Shown: positions 18,570-27,923, counted from the stretch's first letter. The stretch is DNA of 64,000 nucleotides from Paracoccaceae bacterium (GCA_947504705.1 CANNIA010000007.1:59443-123442); one strand, 5' to 3'. Translations and numbers: made by a program. Notes: generated by a model from the letters alone, not told the origin.

Positions 18570-19610
18570 ATGAAACAACCGCTCGATCTGGCCGGCAAGA
18601 CCAAGGGCCCTGGCCCCGATCTAACCTTGCCGCCACCGGAAGAGCCGGGGCACGGGCTGGAAATCGCCGGATTCCTGCTTAGCCTGATCTGGGCCGGTCT
18701 GATCTTGGTTTTCATGCTGATCTCGAATCCCGGCGATGAACAGGACACGGCTGGCCTGCTTTCGACGCTTCTGATGGTTTTCCTGCCGGTCGCCTTGATC
18801 TGGGTCGTGGTCATCACGTTGCGTTCGGTTCGCGCCCTTCGCACAGAAGCTGCCCGCCTTCAGACCACGGTCGAGGCGATGCGCACCAGCTATGTCCAGA
18901 CCCAGTCGCAGTTTCCGATGGGCGGGCAGGGCAAGTCAGTCGTGGAACGCAAGATCGACGAGATTGCTGCCTCGGCGCGGCAGGCTGAGTCGGTCCTTGC
19001 GACCTTTATTTCGCGCCGGGACAGTGCGGTTTCGGTGCCATCGGCCGACCGAAAGGCAGCGCATGTTCTGCATTCGCCCGAGCCGGGCGCCGAACAGCCT
19101 GCCCTTGCGCTTGGCAGCCCGCCCGAAGATCTGCGCCCGCCGCTTCCGGTGCCCGAGGTCATTCGCGCCCTGCATTTCCCGGAATCTCCCGATGATCGAG
19201 AAGGCTTTCGCGCCCTTCGCATCGCGCTTGAGGATCGCACGGTCGCCAAGCTGATCCGCGCTTCGCAAGATGTGCTGACACTGCTTAGTCAGGACGGCAT
19301 CTACATGGATGACCTTGTTCCAGAAATGCCAAGGCCCGAGCTTTGGCGCCGCTTTGCCGGGGGCGAGCGTGGCCGTTCCATCGCCGATCTGGGTGGCATC
19401 CGCGATCGGTCAGCTTTGGCGCTGACGGCGGCGCGGATGAAGGCCGACCCCGTCTTTCGCGATGCCGCCCACCATTTCCTGCGCAGTTTCGACCGGACCT
19501 TTGCCGTGATCGAACCCAACGCGACCGACTCGGATCTGGTTCAGCTTTCCGACACCCGTACAGCGCGGGCGTTCATGCTTTTGGGTCGGGTGACCGGAAC
19601 CTTTGACTAG
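18570..19610 (+). CDS. Two-pass membrane protein of unknown function downstream of greA
   Basis: A 346-residue protein with a Pro-rich N-terminus, two membrane helices (about 28-50, IAGFLLSLIWAGLILVFMLI, and 63-87, LSTLLMVFLPVALIWVVVITL), then a helical cytoplasmic part with RALRTEAARLQTTVEAMRTSY. The C-terminal domain (about 210-346) has repeated Asp/Phe-rich helices (AAHHFLRSFDRTFAVIEPNATDSDL). It lies 15 nt after greA with AGGGAAGG before the ATG, so probably in the same operon. I do not recognise the family. Confidence 0.85.
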   Translation: MKQPLDLAGKTKGPGPDLTLPPPEEPGHGLEIAGFLLSLIWAGLILVFMLISNPGDEQDTAGLLSTLLMVFLPVALIWVVVITLRSVRALRTEAARLQTTVEAMRTSYVQTQSQFPMGGQGKSVVERKIDEIAASARQAESVLATFISRRDSAVSVPSADRKAAHVLHSPEPGAEQPALALGSPPEDLRPPLPVPEVIRALHFPESPDDREGFRALRIALEDRTVAKLIRASQDVLTLLSQDGIYMDDLVPEMPRPELWRRFAGGERGRSIADLGGIRDRSALALTAARMKADPVFRDAAHHFLRSFDRTFAVIEPNATDSDLVQLSDTRTARAFMLLGRVTGTFD

Positions 19611-19764
19611 CCTGCAGGCCAGGTGGTTAGAAATCTGGTCTGCGTCCTTGGGCCTTGACAGGAATGCGTTCCTATCTTCGGGGCAAGTCTGACAGGATAG
19701 TGAAATTCTGTTCCGAACGCCCTATCTACGCAGCATCAAGGATTCGCAACCAAACGAGGTTTCC

Positions 19765-20421
19765 ATGGCCGTCCGCATCAACGACATCGCCCCTGACTTC
19801 ACCGCCGACAGCACCGCTGGCACGATCAAGTTCCACGACTGGCTGGGGCACAGCTACGGCATCATCTTCAGCCACCCGCGCGACTTTACGCCGGTCTGCA
19901 CCACCGAATTCGCCGCCGTGGCGCAGCTTGCCCCGGAATGGGCCAAGCGCAAGACGAAGGTGATTGGGGTTTCGGTCGACGGCGTGTCCGACCACGAAAA
20001 GTGGAAGCGCGATATCGAGGCGTTCGGCGGCGCTCCGGCCGAATTTCCGATCATCGATGACAGCAGCCTGACGGTGGCGAAGGCATATGACATGCTGCCT
20101 GCCGACTATTACCTGCCGGCCGAGGGGCGCACTCCGGCGCATTCGCAGACTGTCCGCACCGTCTATATCATCGGCCCGGACAAGAAAATCCGCCTGACGA
20201 TGACCTACCCGATGTCGGTGGGTCGGAACTTCGCCGAAATCCTGCGCGCGCTGGATGCAGTGCAGCGGACTGACGGCGTGCCGCTGGCGACCCCGGCCAA
20301 TTGGGTGCCAGGGCAGGACGTGATCGTGGCGCTGGCGTTGAACAACGACCAAGCGAAAGAGCGTTTTGGCGAACTGGACATCAAGCTCCCGTACCTGCGG
20401 TTTGCAAAATCGCCGAAGTGA
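19765..20421 (+). CDS. 1-Cys peroxiredoxin (Prx6 type)
   Basis: A 218-residue peroxiredoxin with the Prx6-type active site SHPRDFTPVCTTEFAAV (peroxidatic Cys near residue 48) and the Prx6-specific long C-terminal domain (TYPMSVGRNFAEILRALDAVQRTDGVPLATPANWVPGQDVIV). There is no resolving Cys in the usual 2-Cys position. It reduces H2O2 and organic peroxides in the cytosol. The start ATG has GAGG upstream. A gap of 154 nt from the previous gene holds AGGAATGCGTTCCT near 19659-19672, which might serve regulation. It is followed by a terminator. Confidence 0.95.
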   Translation: MAVRINDIAPDFTADSTAGTIKFHDWLGHSYGIIFSHPRDFTPVCTTEFAAVAQLAPEWAKRKTKVIGVSVDGVSDHEKWKRDIEAFGGAPAEFPIIDDSSLTVAKAYDMLPADYYLPAEGRTPAHSQTVRTVYIIGPDKKIRLTMTYPMSVGRNFAEILRALDAVQRTDGVPLATPANWVPGQDVIVALALNNDQAKERFGELDIKLPYLRFAKSPK

Positions 20422-20429
20422 ACTGGACC

Positions 20430-20460
20430 GAGGGCCGATGCGTGATGCGTCGGCCCTCTT
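20430..20460 (+). terminator. Hairpin terminator after peroxiredoxin
   Basis: GAGGGCCGA (20430-20438) and TCGGCCCTC (20450-20458) form a perfect 9-bp GC-rich stem with an 11-nt loop, 8 nt after the stop codon. Only a short TT follows, so termination may be partial. Confidence 0.7.
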
Positions 20461-20541
20461 GATCCAGATCACTGCGACGCCACCCCGTTACCCCTATTGT
20501 CTCTGTGGACATGATGCTCAGGTGGTATCAAGGAGACTCCG

Positions 20542-21054
20542 ATGAAACTCACCAGACGCACGGCACTCTTCGTGACGGCAAGCGCAATTCCCGCCTTGGG
20601 CCTTGCCTTCTCGGCCGCGGCTGCAGGAACGACGGTCACTGTCTCGCTTTGGGACAAGGGCGGCAATTCGATGGACATGATGGGCACGGTCAAGCCGATG
20701 GGCATGGGCATGATGGGTGCCGACATGACCATGGCCATGATGGGGATCACGGTAGATGTGGCAACTGTCCCGGCGGGCGAGGTTACGTTCGAAGTCACGA
20801 ATGCCTCCAAGGATTTTGTCCACGAAATGGTCGTGTCGCCCATCGCGGACCCGACTGTTGCTCTGCCCTACATTCAGGACGAAGAGAAGGTGGACGAAGA
20901 CGCCGCAGGCCATGTTGGCGAGGTCGCCGAACTTGATCCCGGCGCCAGGGGCGCGCTGACGGTCACGCTGGAGCCGGGAACCTACATTCTTTACTGCAAC
21001 ATCCCCGGCCACTACATCTCGGGCATGTGGACGATCGTAACCGTTACGGCTTGA
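20542..21054 (+). CDS. Exported cupredoxin (plastocyanin-like copper protein)
   Basis: A 170-residue protein with a Tat/Sec-like signal (TRRTALFVTASAIPALGLAFSAAAA). The mature part is a cupredoxin fold with a type-1 copper site: an early His in FVHEMVVSP, then the C-terminal YCNIPGHYISGM loop supplying Cys, His and Met. A Met-rich insert (MDMMGTVKPMGMGMMGADMTMAMMG, positions about 34-60) could bind extra copper. It is a periplasmic electron carrier or copper-handling protein. It has AAGGAGAC before the ATG and ends at a bidirectional terminator shared with pnp. Confidence 0.92.
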   Translation: MKLTRRTALFVTASAIPALGLAFSAAAAGTTVTVSLWDKGGNSMDMMGTVKPMGMGMMGADMTMAMMGITVDVATVPAGEVTFEVTNASKDFVHEMVVSPIADPTVALPYIQDEEKVDEDAAGHVGEVAELDPGARGALTVTLEPGTYILYCNIPGHYISGMWTIVTVTA

Positions 21055-21083
21055 TCGAGCCGCCGCATCGCATCGCGCAAATG

Positions 21084-21115
21084 AAAAGGCCCCAAGGTTT
21101 CCCTCGGGGCCTTTT
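21084..21115. terminator. Bidirectional terminator between cupredoxin gene and pnp
   Basis: AAAAGGCCCC (21084-21093) and GGGGCCTTTT (21106-21115) pair perfectly, with an inner AGG/CCT extension. The A and T tracts on both sides make it work in both directions, and it sits between convergent stops (21054 and 21136). Confidence 0.93.
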
Positions 21116-21135
21116 GGTTCCGTCTGAAGAAACCC

Positions 21136-23277
21136 TCAGCCCTCGGCCGATTCTTCCTTCTTCTCGACGATCTCTTCGCCGGTCTCCTGGTCGACCATCT
21201 TCATGCCAAGGCGCACCTTGCCACGGTCGTCGAAGCCCAGAAGCTTGACCTTAACTTCCTGACCTTCCTTCAGCGCCTCATTCGGGTGGTTCAGGCGCTT
21301 GTTGGCGATCTGGGACACGTGCACCAGACCGTCGCGCTTGCCGAAGAAGTTCACGAAGGCACCGAAGTCGACCAGTTTCACCACCTTGCCGGTGTAGATC
21401 TTGCCGTCTTCCGGTTCTGCCACGATCGACCAGATCATCTCATAAGCCTTCTTGATGGCCTTCTGGTCGTTCGAAGCGATCTTGATCATGCCGTCGTCGT
21501 TGATGTCGACCTTGGCGCCCGAAACCTCGACGATCTCGCGGATGACCTTGCCACCCGAGCCGATCACTTCACGGATCTTGTCGGTCGGGATGGTCATCGT
21601 CTCGATCTTTGGGGCGTATTCGCTGAAGGCCTGCGCCGAGGTCAGCGATTTGGCCATTTCGCCCAGAATGTGGATCCGGCCGTCCTTGGCTTGTGCCAGC
21701 GCCTGCTTCATGATCGCAGGGGTGATCCCGGCAATCTTGATGTCCATCTGCAGGCTTGTGATGCCCGCTTCGGTCCCGGCAACCTTGAAGTCCATGTCGC
21801 CAAGGTGATCCTCGTCGCCAAGGATATCGGTCAACACGGCCCATTTGCCGTCATCTTCCAGGATAAGACCCATCGCGACGCCAGCGACAGGGGCCTTCAG
21901 CGGAACGCCCGCATCCATCATCGACAAGGACCCACCGCAGACCGAAGCCATGGAGGACGAGCCGTTCGATTCGGTGATCTCGGAGACAACGCGGATCGTA
22001 TAGGGGAAATCGGTCGGAGCGGGCAGAACTGCCTGCAGCGCGCGCCATGCCAGCTTGCCATGGCCGATTTCACGACGACCCGGCGAACCGACGCGGCCAA
22101 CTTCACCCACCGAATAGGGAGGGAAGTTGTAATGCAGCATGAAGTTCGACCGATAATTGCCGTTCAACGCGTCGATGATCTGCTCATCTTCGCCGGTCCC
22201 AAGGGTGGTCACGACCAGACCTTGGGTTTCCCCACGGGTGAACAGAGCCGAACCATGGGTCCGCGGCAGGATGCCGGTTTCCGAGGTGATCGGGCGGACG
22301 GTCTTGGTATCGCGGCCGTCGATCCGGGTGCCGTTCTTGACGACATCGCCGCGCAGAACCGCTGCTTCCAGCTTCTTGATCGCCGGGCCAAGGTTGGCAT
22401 CGGCCTTGTCTTCATCGCTCATCGCCGCCTTGATCGCATTGACGGCAGCATCGATTGCTGTGGTGCGTTCCTGCTTGTCACGGATCGCGAAAGCCGCGCG
22501 CATCTGCGCTTCACCAGCTTTCTTGACCTTGGCAGACAGCGCCGAGAAGTCGGGCGGGGTAAAGTCGAAGGGCTCTTTCGCCGAGTCTTCGGCAAAGGCC
22601 ATGATCAGGTCGATCACCGGCTGCATCTGTTCGTGGCCGAAGACGACCGCGCCAAGCATTTCCTCTTCGGTCAGCTCATAGGCTTCGGATTCGACCATCA
22701 TCACGGCGTCTTTGGTGCCGGCGATGACAAGGTCCAACCGCTGGTCGGGCTTCATGCGCAGTTGCGTCATGTCGTCCATTGCCGGGTTCAGCACATACTG
22801 ACCGCCAACAAAGCCCACGCGGGCCGCACCGATCGGGCCCATGAAGGGCACGCCGGAAATCGTCAGCGCTGCCGACACGGCAATCATCGCGACGATATCG
22901 GGATCGTTTTCCAGATCGCAGGACAGCACGGTCGCCATGACCAGCACTTCGTTGCGGAAGCCATCGACGAACAGCGGACGGATCGGCCGGTCGATCAGGC
23001 GCGAGGTCAGCGTTTCCTTTTCGGAAGGACGCGCTTCGCGCTTGAAGAAGCCGCCGGGAACCTTGCCCGCAGCATAGTATTTTTCCTGATAGTGGACGGT
23101 CAGGGGGAAGAAGTCCTGGCCCGGCTTTGCTTGCCGCGCAAAGGTCACGTTGGCCATCACCTGGGTCTCGCCCAGTGTTGCAACCACCGACCCATCGGCC
23201 TGGCGCGCAACTTTCCCGGTTTCCAGAGTGAGCGTTTCCTTGCCCCACTGGATAGATTTCGTCGTCACATTGAACAT
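21136..23277 (-). CDS. pnp: Polyribonucleotide nucleotidyltransferase (PNPase)
   Basis: A 713-residue PNPase of normal length. It has two RNase PH domains (about 1-220 and 310-545; [19 protein letters not shown] and the catalytic second domain with [16 protein letters not shown]), then a KH domain (about 552-612, [19 protein letters not shown]) and an S1 domain (about 620-690, [20 protein letters not shown]). It degrades RNA from the 3' end by phosphorolysis as part of the degradosome. rpsO, its usual upstream neighbour, is not here. A hairpin lies just before the start codon. Confidence 0.98.
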   Translation of the reverse strand: MFNVTTKSIQWGKETLTLETGKVARQADGSVVATLGETQVMANVTFARQAKPGQDFFPLTVHYQEKYYAAGKVPGGFFKREARPSEKETLTSRLIDRPIRPLFVDGFRNEVLVMATVLSCDLENDPDIVAMIAVSAALTISGVPFMGPIGAARVGFVGGQYVLNPAMDDMTQLRMKPDQRLDLVIAGTKDAVMMVESEAYELTEEEMLGAVVFGHEQMQPVIDLIMAFAEDSAKEPFDFTPPDFSALSAKVKKAGEAQMRAAFAIRDKQERTTAIDAAVNAIKAAMSDEDKADANLGPAIKKLEAAVLRGDVVKNGTRIDGRDTKTVRPITSETGILPRTHGSALFTRGETQGLVVTTLGTGEDEQIIDALNGNYRSNFMLHYNFPPYSVGEVGRVGSPGRREIGHGKLAWRALQAVLPAPTDFPYTIRVVSEITESNGSSSMASVCGGSLSMMDAGVPLKAPVAGVAMGLILEDDGKWAVLTDILGDEDHLGDMDFKVAGTEAGITSLQMDIKIAGITPAIMKQALAQAKDGRIHILGEMAKSLTSAQAFSEYAPKIETMTIPTDKIREVIGSGGKVIREIVEVSGAKVDINDDGMIKIASNDQKAIKKAYEMIWSIVAEPEDGKIYTGKVVKLVDFGAFVNFFGKRDGLVHVSQIANKRLNHPNEALKEGQEVKVKLLGFDDRGKVRLGMKMVDQETGEEIVEKKEESAEG

Positions 23278-23291
23278 GTATCATTTCCTCT

Positions 23292-23318
23292 GAGGACCCG
23301 GCCCCTGCCGGTGTCCTC
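23292..23318 (-). promoter_or_regulatory. Leader hairpin directly before the pnp start
   Basis: GAGGACCCGGC (23292-23302) pairs with GCCGGtGTCCTC (23307-23318) with one bulged base and a CCCT loop; on the transcribed minus strand it ends about 15 nt before the ATG. A second short stem (GGCGGC/GCCGCC, near 23325-23342) lies further upstream. In E. coli, pnp is autoregulated through a leader stem cut by RNase III, so this stem may do the same. Confidence 0.6.
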
Positions 23319-23451
23319 GATAAATGGCGGCCCCATTGCCGCCTTACCCCCCAAATCCTTCGCACGGGCACCGGGGGCGGGCCTCACGTCTCAGATGGCG
23401 GGGGCCATACAGGAAAACTGGTCATATGGGAAGGGGGAGGGTCGGGTGTGG

Positions 23452-24162
23452 CTATTCTGCGGCGGGAAGCATGCGGATGCCGTCGACGGTCGCATAGTAG
23501 GACCGTGGCAGCCATTGGGTCATGCTGCGCATCAAAAGCGCATCGCCCGTGACGAACATGCGCCCGGCCTCGATTTCACGCGGCACGGTCGAACGTCCCG
23601 AACAGGCGGCATGCAGCGAAATCTTGGTCAGCTCCAGATACAGGTCGATGTCGATATCTGGCAGGCTGACGCAGACATCGCAGGGCGCGCCGGGCTCGAT
23701 CAAAAAGAACCAGGTCTTGTGGGGGCCAGGTTCGTCAGAGAAATTGAAACGCATCACAACGCGGCGTTGCGGAAGGGCATCGGTCACAAGGTGCTTGCCA
23801 ATGTATCCCATCAGCAAGGACAGGTTGGTGTCGGCCAACGCGACTTCGGCCTCGATGTTGCGCTGGGCCCAAATTGACAAAGCATCCATCGCCGGTTCCA
23901 GGTCGATCGCCATTTGGGTGCGGACATAGTCCACCGTCCCCCGGGCGCGGTCTACTATGCGTTCGATCAGGCCCATACGCTCCATCTCGGTCAGGCGCTT
24001 GGACAGCACGCCGGGCGAAACGTTGCCCACCGCGCGGCGCAGGTCACTGAACCGGGTATATCCGGACCACATCTGATTCAGGATCAAAAGGCTCCAGCGC
24101 GGCTCGACGATCTCGCAAGCCTTGGACAGGGAACAGATGGAGCCATAGGGTCTTGACGGCAT
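23452..24162 (-). CDS. HxlR-type transcriptional regulator with C-terminal sterol-carrier-like domain
   Basis: A 236-residue regulator. The N-terminal winged helix (about 1-95) has the HxlR pattern: SKACEIVEPRWSLLILNQMWSGYTRFSDLRR, then SPGVLSKRLTEMERMGLIER. The C-terminal part (about 115-236) is beta-rich and ends with a Gly-Asp segment (FVTGDALLMRSMTQWLP) resembling SCP2-like ligand domains fused to HxlR proteins in alphaproteobacteria. ATG 24162 was chosen because AAAAGGA precedes it; a longer reading from 24204 lacks such a site. No target gene is adjacent in a divergent layout except the DUF1127 gene. Confidence 0.85.
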   Translation of the reverse strand: MPSRPYGSICSLSKACEIVEPRWSLLILNQMWSGYTRFSDLRRAVGNVSPGVLSKRLTEMERMGLIERIVDRARGTVDYVRTQMAIDLEPAMDALSIWAQRNIEAEVALADTNLSLLMGYIGKHLVTDALPQRRVVMRFNFSDEPGPHKTWFFLIEPGAPCDVCVSLPDIDIDLYLELTKISLHAACSGRSTVPREIEAGRMFVTGDALLMRSMTQWLPRSYYATVDGIRMLPAAE

Positions 24163-24315
24163 CGCTTTGGTCCTTTTCCAGAACTTTAGCAGCGCGAACC
24201 ACATTCAAACCAGTACGAAAAGCGTAGCGAAAGGCGTCCCTTTCCGAACTGGCCGTCAGGCAGGGTCGAGCGGCAGGATGGACGGGAGAAATGTCAGTCC
24301 TGAGGAGTTTCCGCC

Positions 24316-24576
24316 ATGGCCATCACGCGTTCCACCCACGCGACCACAACTGTTCTGGTCCGGACGTCGCATTCGTTTCTTGTGTTGCTCGATCTGTGCG
24401 TTGAGGCTCTGCGTCGCCGCCGGATCCGCCGCTATTATCGTAACATGACGGACGCCCAGCTGAACGACATCGGCCTTACCCCCCATGATGTTCAGGCTGC
24501 GCTGTCCTTGCCGCTTGAACAAAGCGCAAGTGACGCCGTGGTCAAGGCGGCAGCCGCCGAAGCGGCGCGTTGGTAA
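24316..24576 (+). CDS. DUF1127 small basic protein
   Basis: An 86-residue protein whose centre is the DUF1127 core: EALRRRRIRRYYRNMTDAQLNDIGLTPHDVQAAL (about residues 30-63; Arg-rich, then the LxDIGL motif). The Ala-rich tail is atypical. DUF1127 proteins are small, often stress-induced and likely RNA-binding; in R. sphaeroides one (CcaF1) lies next to CcsR sRNAs. CTGAGGAG lies 8 nt before the ATG. I saw no CUCCUCCC-type sRNA motif in the 188 nt downstream. Confidence 0.92.
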   Translation: MAITRSTHATTTVLVRTSHSFLVLLDLCVEALRRRRIRRYYRNMTDAQLNDIGLTPHDVQAALSLPLEQSASDAVVKAAAAEAARW

Positions 24577-24764
24577 GGCGGTCGATCATTGCGCAGCCTT
24601 GCAGCCTCGGCCCGACTTACCTTCCGGCAAGACCTGGTATCTGCTCTTAAAGACACTCTGTCAGTGGGCGAAACGGACTATAGTGCCCAAGGCGGTCACC
24701 TGCGAGGCCGGTCGACGGGGCCGCAGTCGCAACCCGGTTGACGTAAACTTCTGCGCCGCGGGGC

Positions 24765-25400
24765 CTACTGGCCGCCAAGCGCCTGAACCACCAGCGCGAC
24801 ATCGGGGTTGGCCAGAAGCTCAGCTGACGGGAAGCGAAGCGCGCTCAGCTCATCCGGCGTGGCCGTGCTGGGGACATCGCTGATCCGGGACTTCAGCGCC
24901 TCATCCGAGAAGGGGCAGCGCAGATAGGCCAGGGGAAAGCCGACATCGGGGTTGGTCGGGTCCTTCATCACGGCGTCCCAGCCGTTAGCCGCCTCGATCA
25001 TCACTGTATCGATCCGGTCCTTCGCCGTTGTGGTCACCACGTCATAGACGGTCTTGCCCTCACCCTCGGGAAAAGACTTGTCCATCGTCGCCATGCAGGA
25101 TTCGACCTTGGTCTCTGGCGTGAACTGGCAGGTGCCTTCCGAGACCACCTTGTAGACGACCGCCTTGGTCCAGGAGAACTCTTCCAGATCGAGGTGATAG
25201 ACCGACCAGGTTCCATCTGTCCGCTGCTCAAGAAAACTCAGAGCGCAGCGGCTGTCGAGGCTCCCGCTGCCGTCGCTTTCGGCGGCAAGCCAGAAAAGCC
25301 CGGAATAGGGGTAGTCGTCGGCAAAGGCGGTGACGGGGCCTGCCGCAAGAAGCCCGGCAGCGGCTCCGACCCGGCACCCGGCAAGAAATCTGGACCGCAT
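24765..25400 (-). CDS. Exported protein of unknown function
   Basis: A 211-residue protein with a signal peptide (MRSRFLAGCRVGAAAGLLA to about residue 26, cleaved after AFA). The mature part is acidic, with four cysteines (SRCALSF, GTCQF, VESCMAT, LRCPFSD) that may form two disulfides in the periplasm. ATG 25400 is chosen over upstream starts because GGAGGG lies 5 nt before it and a signal peptide begins there. I do not recognise the family. It stands alone, converging on the DUF1127 gene. Confidence 0.8.
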   Translation of the reverse strand: MRSRFLAGCRVGAAAGLLAAGPVTAFADDYPYSGLFWLAAESDGSGSLDSRCALSFLEQRTDGTWSVYHLDLEEFSWTKAVVYKVVSEGTCQFTPETKVESCMATMDKSFPEGEGKTVYDVVTTTAKDRIDTVMIEAANGWDAVMKDPTNPDVGFPLAYLRCPFSDEALKSRISDVPSTATPDELSALRFPSAELLANPDVALVVQALGGQ

Positions 25401-26054
25401 CAGGCCCTCCATGGACAAAATCGGCAGGAAGGCCGTGGCGCTTCCTTTGGGTCTATTCATGCCCTTTGGGGGCCTCAGGTCAATGGGTGATCCGGGGTTG
25501 GCCCGGAAAACGGGGTGAAGCTTCCGTGATGTCCACGCAGGACCGGAAGGCTGATGCAAGGAAGATCAATGGGTTGGGTGTGGACATTTACTATTGATTA
25601 AGACTTTCCACGCTAGCATCGGTGAAAGAGAGCTATCCATAAACTGACGGATGATCCAGGATCGGACGGCAAGAGGTTGGCCCTTGTCGGGTGATAATTC
25701 ATCGGTCCACCGCAAGGCGGCGCTGGCGGCGGCACTGGCGGGGACAATCCTGAACCAATGGGCGGAAGCGGCGTTGGGGAAGGCGGCGGGGTGAGGGATC
25801 GTGAAGTCCCTTGGCCGTCTGGGCCCCTGCCCGATCAGGTGACTGTCCAGTGGACAGTTGCCCGGGCAGTTGGCTGGAGGTGCCAAGCCGCAGGCCAAGG
25901 GGGGTTGGGCCGGGGCCGTCGGGTTGGAAATCGGGACGCGAACTGGAAATCAGCGGACAAAACGGCTATTTAGTTCTGGCCAAGAAAGACTTGACTCAAT
26001 TCTCAGAGACAACAACGGAACAATTTTCTTCTCATAAAACACGAGGGCATCTTG
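25401..26054. other. 654-nt region with little recognisable coding, left part of accessory islet
   Basis: No conserved gene is visible. Contents: an upstream region for the exported-protein gene; a drop in GC from about 25590 (TTTACTATTGATTAAGACTT) and again from about 25960; a 47-codon frame (25651-25794); and a perfect inverted repeat ACTGTCC-AGT-GGACAGT at 25842-25858. The mixed base composition suggests assembled or decayed foreign DNA. Confidence 0.5.
25651..25794 (+). CDS. Possible small ORF or gene remnant (47 codons)
   Basis: ATG at 25651 opens a 47-residue frame with an Ala-rich helix (AALAAALAGTILNQWAEAAL). No good ribosome-binding site is seen (TGACGG just before the ATG). It could be a real small protein or the remains of a mobile-element gene. 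Weak support only. Confidence 0.2.
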   Translation: MIQDRTARGWPLSGDNSSVHRKAALAAALAGTILNQWAEAALGKAAG

Positions 26055-26345
26055 ATGGCGTCTCTTAAGGTCACACTCACCGCAGTCGTCGATAGATCGT
26101 TTCCAACATGGGGGAGGTTTGAGTTTGTCGACGCCTCAGGAGAAACCATTGTTATCGAAGAAAAATTACCAATAGTAGGAGTGCATGAAGAAGAACTGAA
26201 TATCCCGATGGCAGTAGTATTGGAATGTACTGTCGTTTCCAAGGAGAACGGTTCCAAGAAGATCGATACGAGCCAGCCGTATGGAGTTTCCGACATTAAG
26301 GGAAGAATGCAATTTCAGGTGAATTCTGAGCTTATTGTCGAATAA
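26055..26345 (+). CDS. Unrecognised 96-residue beta-rich protein in AT-richer islet
   Basis: A 96-residue protein with alternating hydrophobic residues throughout (KVTLTAVVDRSFPTWGRFEFVD, TIVIEEKLPIVGV, MAVVLECTVVSKE), so probably a beta-sandwich or barrel. Codon use (ATA, AAA, GAA, TTA) and GC content are clearly lower than in flanking genes, which suggests transfer. ATG 26055 has GAGGG 7 nt upstream (26043-26047). It has no signal peptide and no cysteine pair. I do not recognise it. Confidence 0.6.
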   Translation: MASLKVTLTAVVDRSFPTWGRFEFVDASGETIVIEEKLPIVGVHEEELNIPMAVVLECTVVSKENGSKKIDTSQPYGVSDIKGRMQFQVNSELIVE

Positions 26346-26350
26346 GCACC

Positions 26351-26482
26351 GTGAGCTCTCGCTCAGTGTTCACTGCATCTGGTTCGAATGGCGATTTTCG
26401 GGTATCCATCGACACCTTGCAAGTCCCGTTATTGCACATTGTTGCAGAGATCGCCTCGCCGAAGCCTTTCGACGTTTGCTGG
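26351..26482 (+). pseudogene. Possible 5' fragment of a second islet gene
   Basis: GTG at 26351, 5 nt after the previous stop, opens a protein-like frame (SVFTASGSNGDFRVSIDTL). The frame loses plausible character where it enters the 3' end of patD on the opposite strand, so it looks like a gene start cut off by the patD junction. No Shine-Dalgarno is seen. It may be chance. Confidence 0.22.
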
Positions 26483-27913
26483 CTACCCATGCTTCACCAT
26501 CACATGCCGGACCACGGTATAATCCTCCAGCGCATAGGCGCTCATGTCTTTGCCGTAGCCGCTTTGCTTCAGCCCGCCATGCGGCATTTCGTTGGTCAGC
26601 ATGAAATGGGTGTTGATCCAGGTGCAGCCGTAGCGGAGGCGGGCGGCGGTGGCCATGGCGCGGCCCACGTCGCGGGTCCAGACTGAACTCGCAAGGCCAT
26701 AGTCGCTGTCGTTGGCCCATGTGACGGCGTCGTCCACGTCGGAGAACGGGGTGACGGAGACGACGGGGCCAAAGACCTCACGCCGGACGATTTCGTCGTC
26801 TTGGGTGGCCCCGGCAACCACGGTGGGGCGGTAGTAGAAGCCTTGATCCATCGCCTCACCCCCCGTGGTGATCTGGACATGGTTCAGCTCACGTGCGCGG
26901 TTGACGAAGCTGGCGACGCGGTCGCGCTGGCGTTGGCTGATTAGGGGGCCGATTTCGTTCGTCGTATCATCAGCCGCGCCAAGGGTGATCGAGGCGGCGG
27001 CAGAGGTGAGGTCGGCGACGAGGTTGTCGTAAACCTTCTTGCCCGCATAGACGCGGCAGGCGGCGGTGCAGTCTTGCCCGGCGTTATAGAAGCTGAAGGC
27101 GCGCAGGCCTTCGACAACGGCGCCAATGTCGGCATCATCGAAGACCAGAACCGGGGCCTTGCCGCCGAGTTCGAGATGGGTGCGTTTCACCGTCTTGGCG
27201 GCGGCGTCCAGCATCTTCTTGCCGGTGGCCACGTCACCGGTCAGGGAAATCATGTCGACCAAGGGATGGTTGATCAGGTAGCTGCCGACGGTCTGGCCAC
27301 GCCCGGCGATGACGTTGACGACACCTTCGGGCAGCTCCTCGGCCAGGATGCGGGCCATTTTGAGCGCGGTCAGCGGGGTCTGTTCGGAGGGTTTGAAGAC
27401 CACGGTATTGCCGCCCGCAATGGCGGGGCCAAGTTTCCAGGCCATCATCATCAGGGGGTAGTTCCACGGCGCGATAGAGGCGATGACGCCAACCGCATCG
27501 CGCCGGATCATGCTGGTGTGGCCCGACAGGTATTCGCCCGCAAGCGTGCCAGTCATGCAGCGCACCGCCCCAGCGAAATAGCGGTAGCAGTCGACCGTGG
27601 CGGGGATTTCGTCATTGCGGGCGGCGTTGATCGGCTTGCCGCAGTTCAGGGCCTCAAGCTTGGCGAAGGCATCGGCTTCGGCCTCGACCCGGTCAGCGAT
27701 GCGCAGAAGCGCGGCTGAGCGTTCGGCGGGGGTGGTGCGCGACCAGCCGTCAAAGGCCTTGCGGGCGGCGGCGACGGCGCGGTCGACCTGGGCGGTGGAG
27801 GCTTCGGGGACCTCCAGTATCAGCCCGCCGGTGCGGGGGTTCAGGATGGGTTCCTTGGCCTCTTGGCCCGCTTCAAAGCTGGTGCCGATCAGAAGCTGGG
27901 TGTCGATTTTCAT
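26483..27913 (-). CDS. patD: Gamma-aminobutyraldehyde dehydrogenase PatD
   Basis: A 476-residue NAD-dependent aldehyde dehydrogenase that turns 4-aminobutanal (from putrescine) into GABA. It is very close to E. coli PatD/Ydc[46 protein letters not shown], the catalytic ELGGKAP Glu and the [11 protein letters not shown]ys, and the ending [30 protein letters not shown] 27913 is used because GGAGACC lies just upstream and alignment begins there; a longer frame back to 28327 is only an antisense reading of the permease gene. It is the last gene of the ydcSTUV-patD operon. Confidence 0.95.
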   Translation of the reverse strand: MKIDTQLLIGTSFEAGQEAKEPILNPRTGGLILEVPEASTAQVDRAVAAARKAFDGWSRTTPAERSAALLRIADRVEAEADAFAKLEALNCGKPINAARNDEIPATVDCYRYFAGAVRCMTGTLAGEYLSGHTSMIRRDAVGVIASIAPWNYPLMMMAWKLGPAIAGGNTVVFKPSEQTPLTALKMARILAEELPEGVVNVIAGRGQTVGSYLINHPLVDMISLTGDVATGKKMLDAAAKTVKRTHLELGGKAPVLVFDDADIGAVVEGLRAFSFYNAGQDCTAACRVYAGKKVYDNLVADLTSAAASITLGAADDTTNEIGPLISQRQRDRVASFVNRARELNHVQITTGGEAMDQGFYYRPTVVAGATQDDEIVRREVFGPVVSVTPFSDVDDAVTWANDSDYGLASSVWTRDVGRAMATAARLRYGCTWINTHFMLTNEMPHGGLKQSGYGKDMSAYALEDYTVVRHVMVKHG

Positions 27914-27923
27914 GGTGGTCTCC

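Noticed and set aside
19655..19675. TTGACA followed by AGGAATGCGTTCCT and TATCTT as a peroxiredoxin promoter
   Set aside because: Spacing between the boxes is only 12 nt, too short for a sigma-70 promoter; left as a possible operator only.
21286..23877. 863-codon open frame on the + strand opposite pnp
   Set aside because: It is antisense to the whole PNPase gene, has the His/Gly/Arg-rich composition typical of high-GC shadow frames, and no ribosome-binding site or domain.
24577..24764. Search for CcsR-type sRNAs downstream of the DUF1127 gene
   Set aside because: No CUCCUCC-type loops with hairpins were found, unlike the R. sphaeroides ccaF1 locus.
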